This document shows, piece after piece, positions 28,768 to 29,966 of a stretch of DNA of 29,966 nt. The notes under the pieces were generated by a model. The model saw only the letters and a list, made by a program, of their open reading frames with translations, did not search any database and was not told the origin of the DNA. Position numbers and translations under genes: made by a program. This DNA comes from a virus: the IMG/VR virus record IMGVR_UViG_3300034062_004519, positions 1 through 29,966 of that record. One strand, written 5' to 3'. How positions within the stretch are numbered: the first letter of the stretch is position 1; each line of letters opens with the position of its first letter.

Positions 28768-28787
28768 CTAACTTTAACTTAAAACAA
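28768..28787 (+). promoter_or_regulatory. Early-gene leader motif, copy 2
   Basis: CTAACTTTAACTTAAAACAA lies immediately before the AAGG ribosome site of the zinc-ribbon protein gene. It is identical for 17 bases to the copy at 29208. It is too close to the start codon for a standard promoter with a long leader, so a role in translation or RNA binding is as likely as a role in transcription. Confidence 0.55.
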
Positions 28788-28796
28788 AGGAAATAT

Positions 28797-29201
28797 ATGA
28801 GATTGCTCGGGATAGTTGATTATATAAATACATGCGAGTGCTGCGGTCGCACCGATCTTAAATGCACAGTAGCCCTTGATACTAATGACGGCATAGTTTA
28901 CTACGGTCGCACGTGCGCTACTATTGCGTACAAAAAAACCGCTAAACAGATAAAAACTGAGCTTAACCAAATAAAGGAACAGGCTTATCAGGAAGCTAAC
29001 GCGTTATGGCAGCCCGATATCGCTAGGATTGAATACAGGGATTTACTTGCTAGGTTAAATGACGGTCCTAGAATGTCATTTACTGAACGCATGGAATTAG
29101 TCAGGCCGGTAAGCGATCGTGCTGATCAACGCAAGAAAGATATTATCGAGACTGTAACAAAAAAGTACTTTTTACCCTTAAATGCGATCTATTTGTATTA
29201 A
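28797..29201 (+). CDS. Small zinc-binding protein with C-terminal helices
   Basis: This 134-residue protein has Cys13, Cys15, Cys16, Cys23 and Cys40 in the pattern YINTCECCGRTDLKCTVAL...YYGRTCATIAY. The CxCCGR core plus a later GRTCA resembles a zinc ribbon found in small phage proteins (CECCGR..L..TV.L......YYG..CA). A long charged helix follows (KKTAKQIKTELNQIKEQAYQEANALW), then a second helical block and an aromatic end. The ATG is preceded by AAAGGA. Nucleic-acid or protein binding is likely. The specific role is unknown. Confidence 0.65.
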   Translation: MRLLGIVDYINTCECCGRTDLKCTVALDTNDGIVYYGRTCATIAYKKTAKQIKTELNQIKEQAYQEANALWQPDIARIEYRDLLARLNDGPRMSFTERMELVRPVSDRADQRKKDIIETVTKKYFLPLNAIYLY

Positions 29202-29207
29202 GTATAA

Positions 29208-29224
29208 CTAACTTTAACTTAAAA
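29208..29224 (+). promoter_or_regulatory. Early-gene leader motif, copy 3
   Basis: CTAACTTTAACTTAAAA lies just upstream of TAGGA, the ribosome site of the last rightward gene, in the same relative position as the copy at 28768. Part of it can also pair with TTAAGT at 29198-29203 (six base pairs, 13-base loop). Confidence 0.55.
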
Positions 29225-29237
29225 AATAGGAAAATAT

Positions 29238-29642
29238 ATGAGCGATTACACTTTTATACTTGCAATAACTAACCACTTAACCGGCTCCACGGCAGTAGCA
29301 GATCTACTCGCTAGCTATCGGGAAGAATACCCGGGCAGCTATTTTGAGGAACTAAAAACAGGCTACGATTTCAATAACGGTAGGTATAGGCTAATCAGGT
29401 TTGAGTCAGAGACTGAAGAGTTTGCCGAGACTGTTATCCGCGCTTTAGCTGAGCGCGCTGAGATTGAGGCGGTCGGCTGGTTTGACGAACGTAACTTACT
29501 TACTTGGGAAGGTAACGGGTTTAAAGCGCACTATAGCTGGTACCAGCCGACTCCTAGCTACTCAAAATTTTACGAAGAAGGGGCTGAGCCGGTTGAGATA
29601 GATCAAACCATGATTATTGACGAATTCTTCCCTAACCTCTAA
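29238..29642 (+). CDS. Acidic early protein, unknown
   Basis: The product has 134 residues and is strongly acidic (many Glu: ESETEEFAETVIRALAERAEIEAVG). It starts MSDYTFILAITNHLTGSTAVADLLASYREEYPGSYFEELK, and has strands such as RYRLIRFESE and FKAHYSWYQPTPSYSKFY. It ends EIDQTMIIDEFFPNL. It has AGGA six bases before the ATG and follows the third leader motif. Small acidic phage proteins often inhibit host nucleases or transcription by mimicking DNA. That is only a suggestion here. It is the last rightward gene and ends 14 bases before a large dyad. Confidence 0.55.
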   Translation: MSDYTFILAITNHLTGSTAVADLLASYREEYPGSYFEELKTGYDFNNGRYRLIRFESETEEFAETVIRALAERAEIEAVGWFDERNLLTWEGNGFKAHYSWYQPTPSYSKFYEEGAEPVEIDQTMIIDEFFPNL

Positions 29643-29655
29643 TTAGCCGCAAGAA

Positions 29656-29699
29656 TACCCCTAGGTTGCGATATCTAATCCAGCCTAGGGGTACCCCTA
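29656..29699. terminator. Dyad between convergent genes, possible bidirectional terminator
   Basis: TACCCCTAGG (29656-29665) pairs with CCTAGGGGTA (29684-29693) across an 18-base loop. A 14-base palindrome TAGGGGTACCCCTA (29686-29699) overlaps the right arm, so two foldings compete. It lies between the stops of the last rightward gene and the partial leftward gene, where a terminator is expected. There is no clear T-run on either side. Confidence 0.45.
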
Positions 29700-29741
29700 C
29701 CTTCCCCTTAGATCGTTCAATCCTGACCATCCTCAGCCGTT

Positions 29742-29966
29742 TTATCGGCATCTTCGCCTAACCATCGCTTTTCTTTCCTCATTCCATTCCATAGTATACT
29801 GATCTAACTGGTTACTAGACTGATCTAGTTTATCTAGTTTTAGACCTAGATTTAGTTTAGATAGATCTAGATCTAGGTAATTAGATCTAGGTTTATTAGA
29901 TCTAGGTAGTTGCTCATTTTGAGCACCTTCAAGCTGCTCATTTTGAGCACCAATCGAGTTTTGATA
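29742..29966 (-). CDS. C-terminal part of a leftward gene with repeat-built low-complexity tail (partial)
   Basis: The minus strand is open from the right edge to TAA at 29742-29744, giving 74 residues. They contain a duplicated GAQNEQL (GAQNEQLEGAQNEQL), a duplicated PRSN (LPRSNKPRSN), a Leu/Asp/Lys stretch (YLDLDLSKLNLGLKLDKLD) and end EERKAMVRRRCR. Eight CTAG tetranucleotides occur in this stretch, yet none places TAG in this frame, which supports coding. The start lies outside the window. GAQNEQL-type repeats occur in linkers of HTH-containing phage replication initiators, as I recall, so a replication protein is a reasonable but unproven guess. Confidence 0.45.
   Translation of the reverse strand, partial: YQNSIGAQNEQLEGAQNEQLPRSNKPRSNYLDLDLSKLNLGLKLDKLDQSSNQLDQYTMEWNEERKAMVRRRCR
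29862..29907. repeat. Iteron-like array AGATCTAGGT x3
   Basis: AGATCTAGGT occurs at 29869-29878, 29883-29892 and 29898-29907. Start-to-start distances are 14 and 15 bases, and a partial copy TAGATCTAG sits at 29862. The spacers are A/T only. The array lies inside the partial leftward gene. Tandem short repeats beside A/T-rich DNA are the usual layout of replication origins. Confidence 0.6.
29911..29951. repeat. Direct repeat TGCTCATTTTGAGCACC x2, each with internal dyad
   Basis: Identical 17-base copies lie at 29911-29927 and 29935-29951, 24 bases apart. Each contains the dyad TGCTCA-TTT-TGAGCA. They encode the two GAQNEQL units of the partial leftward protein and flank the iteron-like array. 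Dyads of this type are also typical protein-binding sites. Confidence 0.65.

Noticed and set aside
29862-29951. CRISPR array
   Set aside because: The repeats are 10 and 17 bases with spacers of only 4-7 bases and there is an open frame through them. No cas genes are present.

Overview
This window is part of a double-stranded DNA tailed-phage genome, or of a prophage-like copy of one. It appears to be podovirus-like (short-tailed). The evidence is a continuous leftward packaging, head, tail and lysis block containing a terminase large subunit with intact ATPase and nuclease motifs, a portal, a scaffold and coat pair, a P22 gp4-like head-tail adaptor, a P22 gp10-like hub, a set of Gln/Gly-rich ejection-type proteins (one carrying a lytic transglycosylase), a tail fibre, and a lysis cassette. 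No tail tube, tape-measure or sheath gene was seen. No integrase, tRNA, rRNA, insertion sequence or CRISPR array was seen. The host cannot be named. The frequent use of CTAG, a tetranucleotide usually rare in enterobacterial DNA and their phages, argues weakly against an enteric host.

Layout. At 1-102 a rightward gene runs in from the left and ends, overlapping the last leftward gene by 4 bases. From 99 to 27751 nearly every gene is on the minus strand, so transcription runs from high to low coordinates. In that order come a small HTH protein (27443-27751), a 221-base regulatory gap, terminase small subunit, two zinc-ribbon proteins, a DUF551-like protein, terminase large subunit, portal, a beta-rich protein, a 1274-residue beta-helix appendage and its companion, two small proteins, scaffold, coat, three small head-surface candidates, a conserved 226-residue protein, adaptor, ejection-type proteins around the gp10-like hub, two more ejection-type proteins, tail fibre, a tail-chaperone-like protein, and the lysis genes. 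Genes overlap or sit within a few bases of each other. The clearest breaks are strong hairpins at about 13.5 and 13.85 kb, downstream of the coat and head-surface genes.

Right of 27751 the orientation switches at a divergent promoter region. Five small rightward genes (27940-29642) follow; one, 47 codons long, is easily missed. Most of their intergenic gaps carry a perfect dyad, and three share an AACTTTAACTTAAAA-like leader. They look like early or host-takeover genes. They converge on a leftward gene that enters from the right edge (29742-29966). The visible C-terminus of that gene is built from DNA repeats that look like replication iterons.

The most notable items are: (1) a low-GC insert in the 920-residue transglycosylase ejection protein that encodes a possible ADP-ribosyltransferase-like domain, which would be a candidate effector delivered with the DNA; (2) two mutually exclusive hairpins in the early region; (3) the iteron-like array inside the partial gene at the right edge; (4) a lysis cassette with no recognisable classical endolysin, but with a DUF5675 protein bearing an L,D-transpeptidase-like His/Cys motif and a secreted 18-cysteine protein; and (5) a large appendage module placed between portal and scaffold, away from the tail genes.
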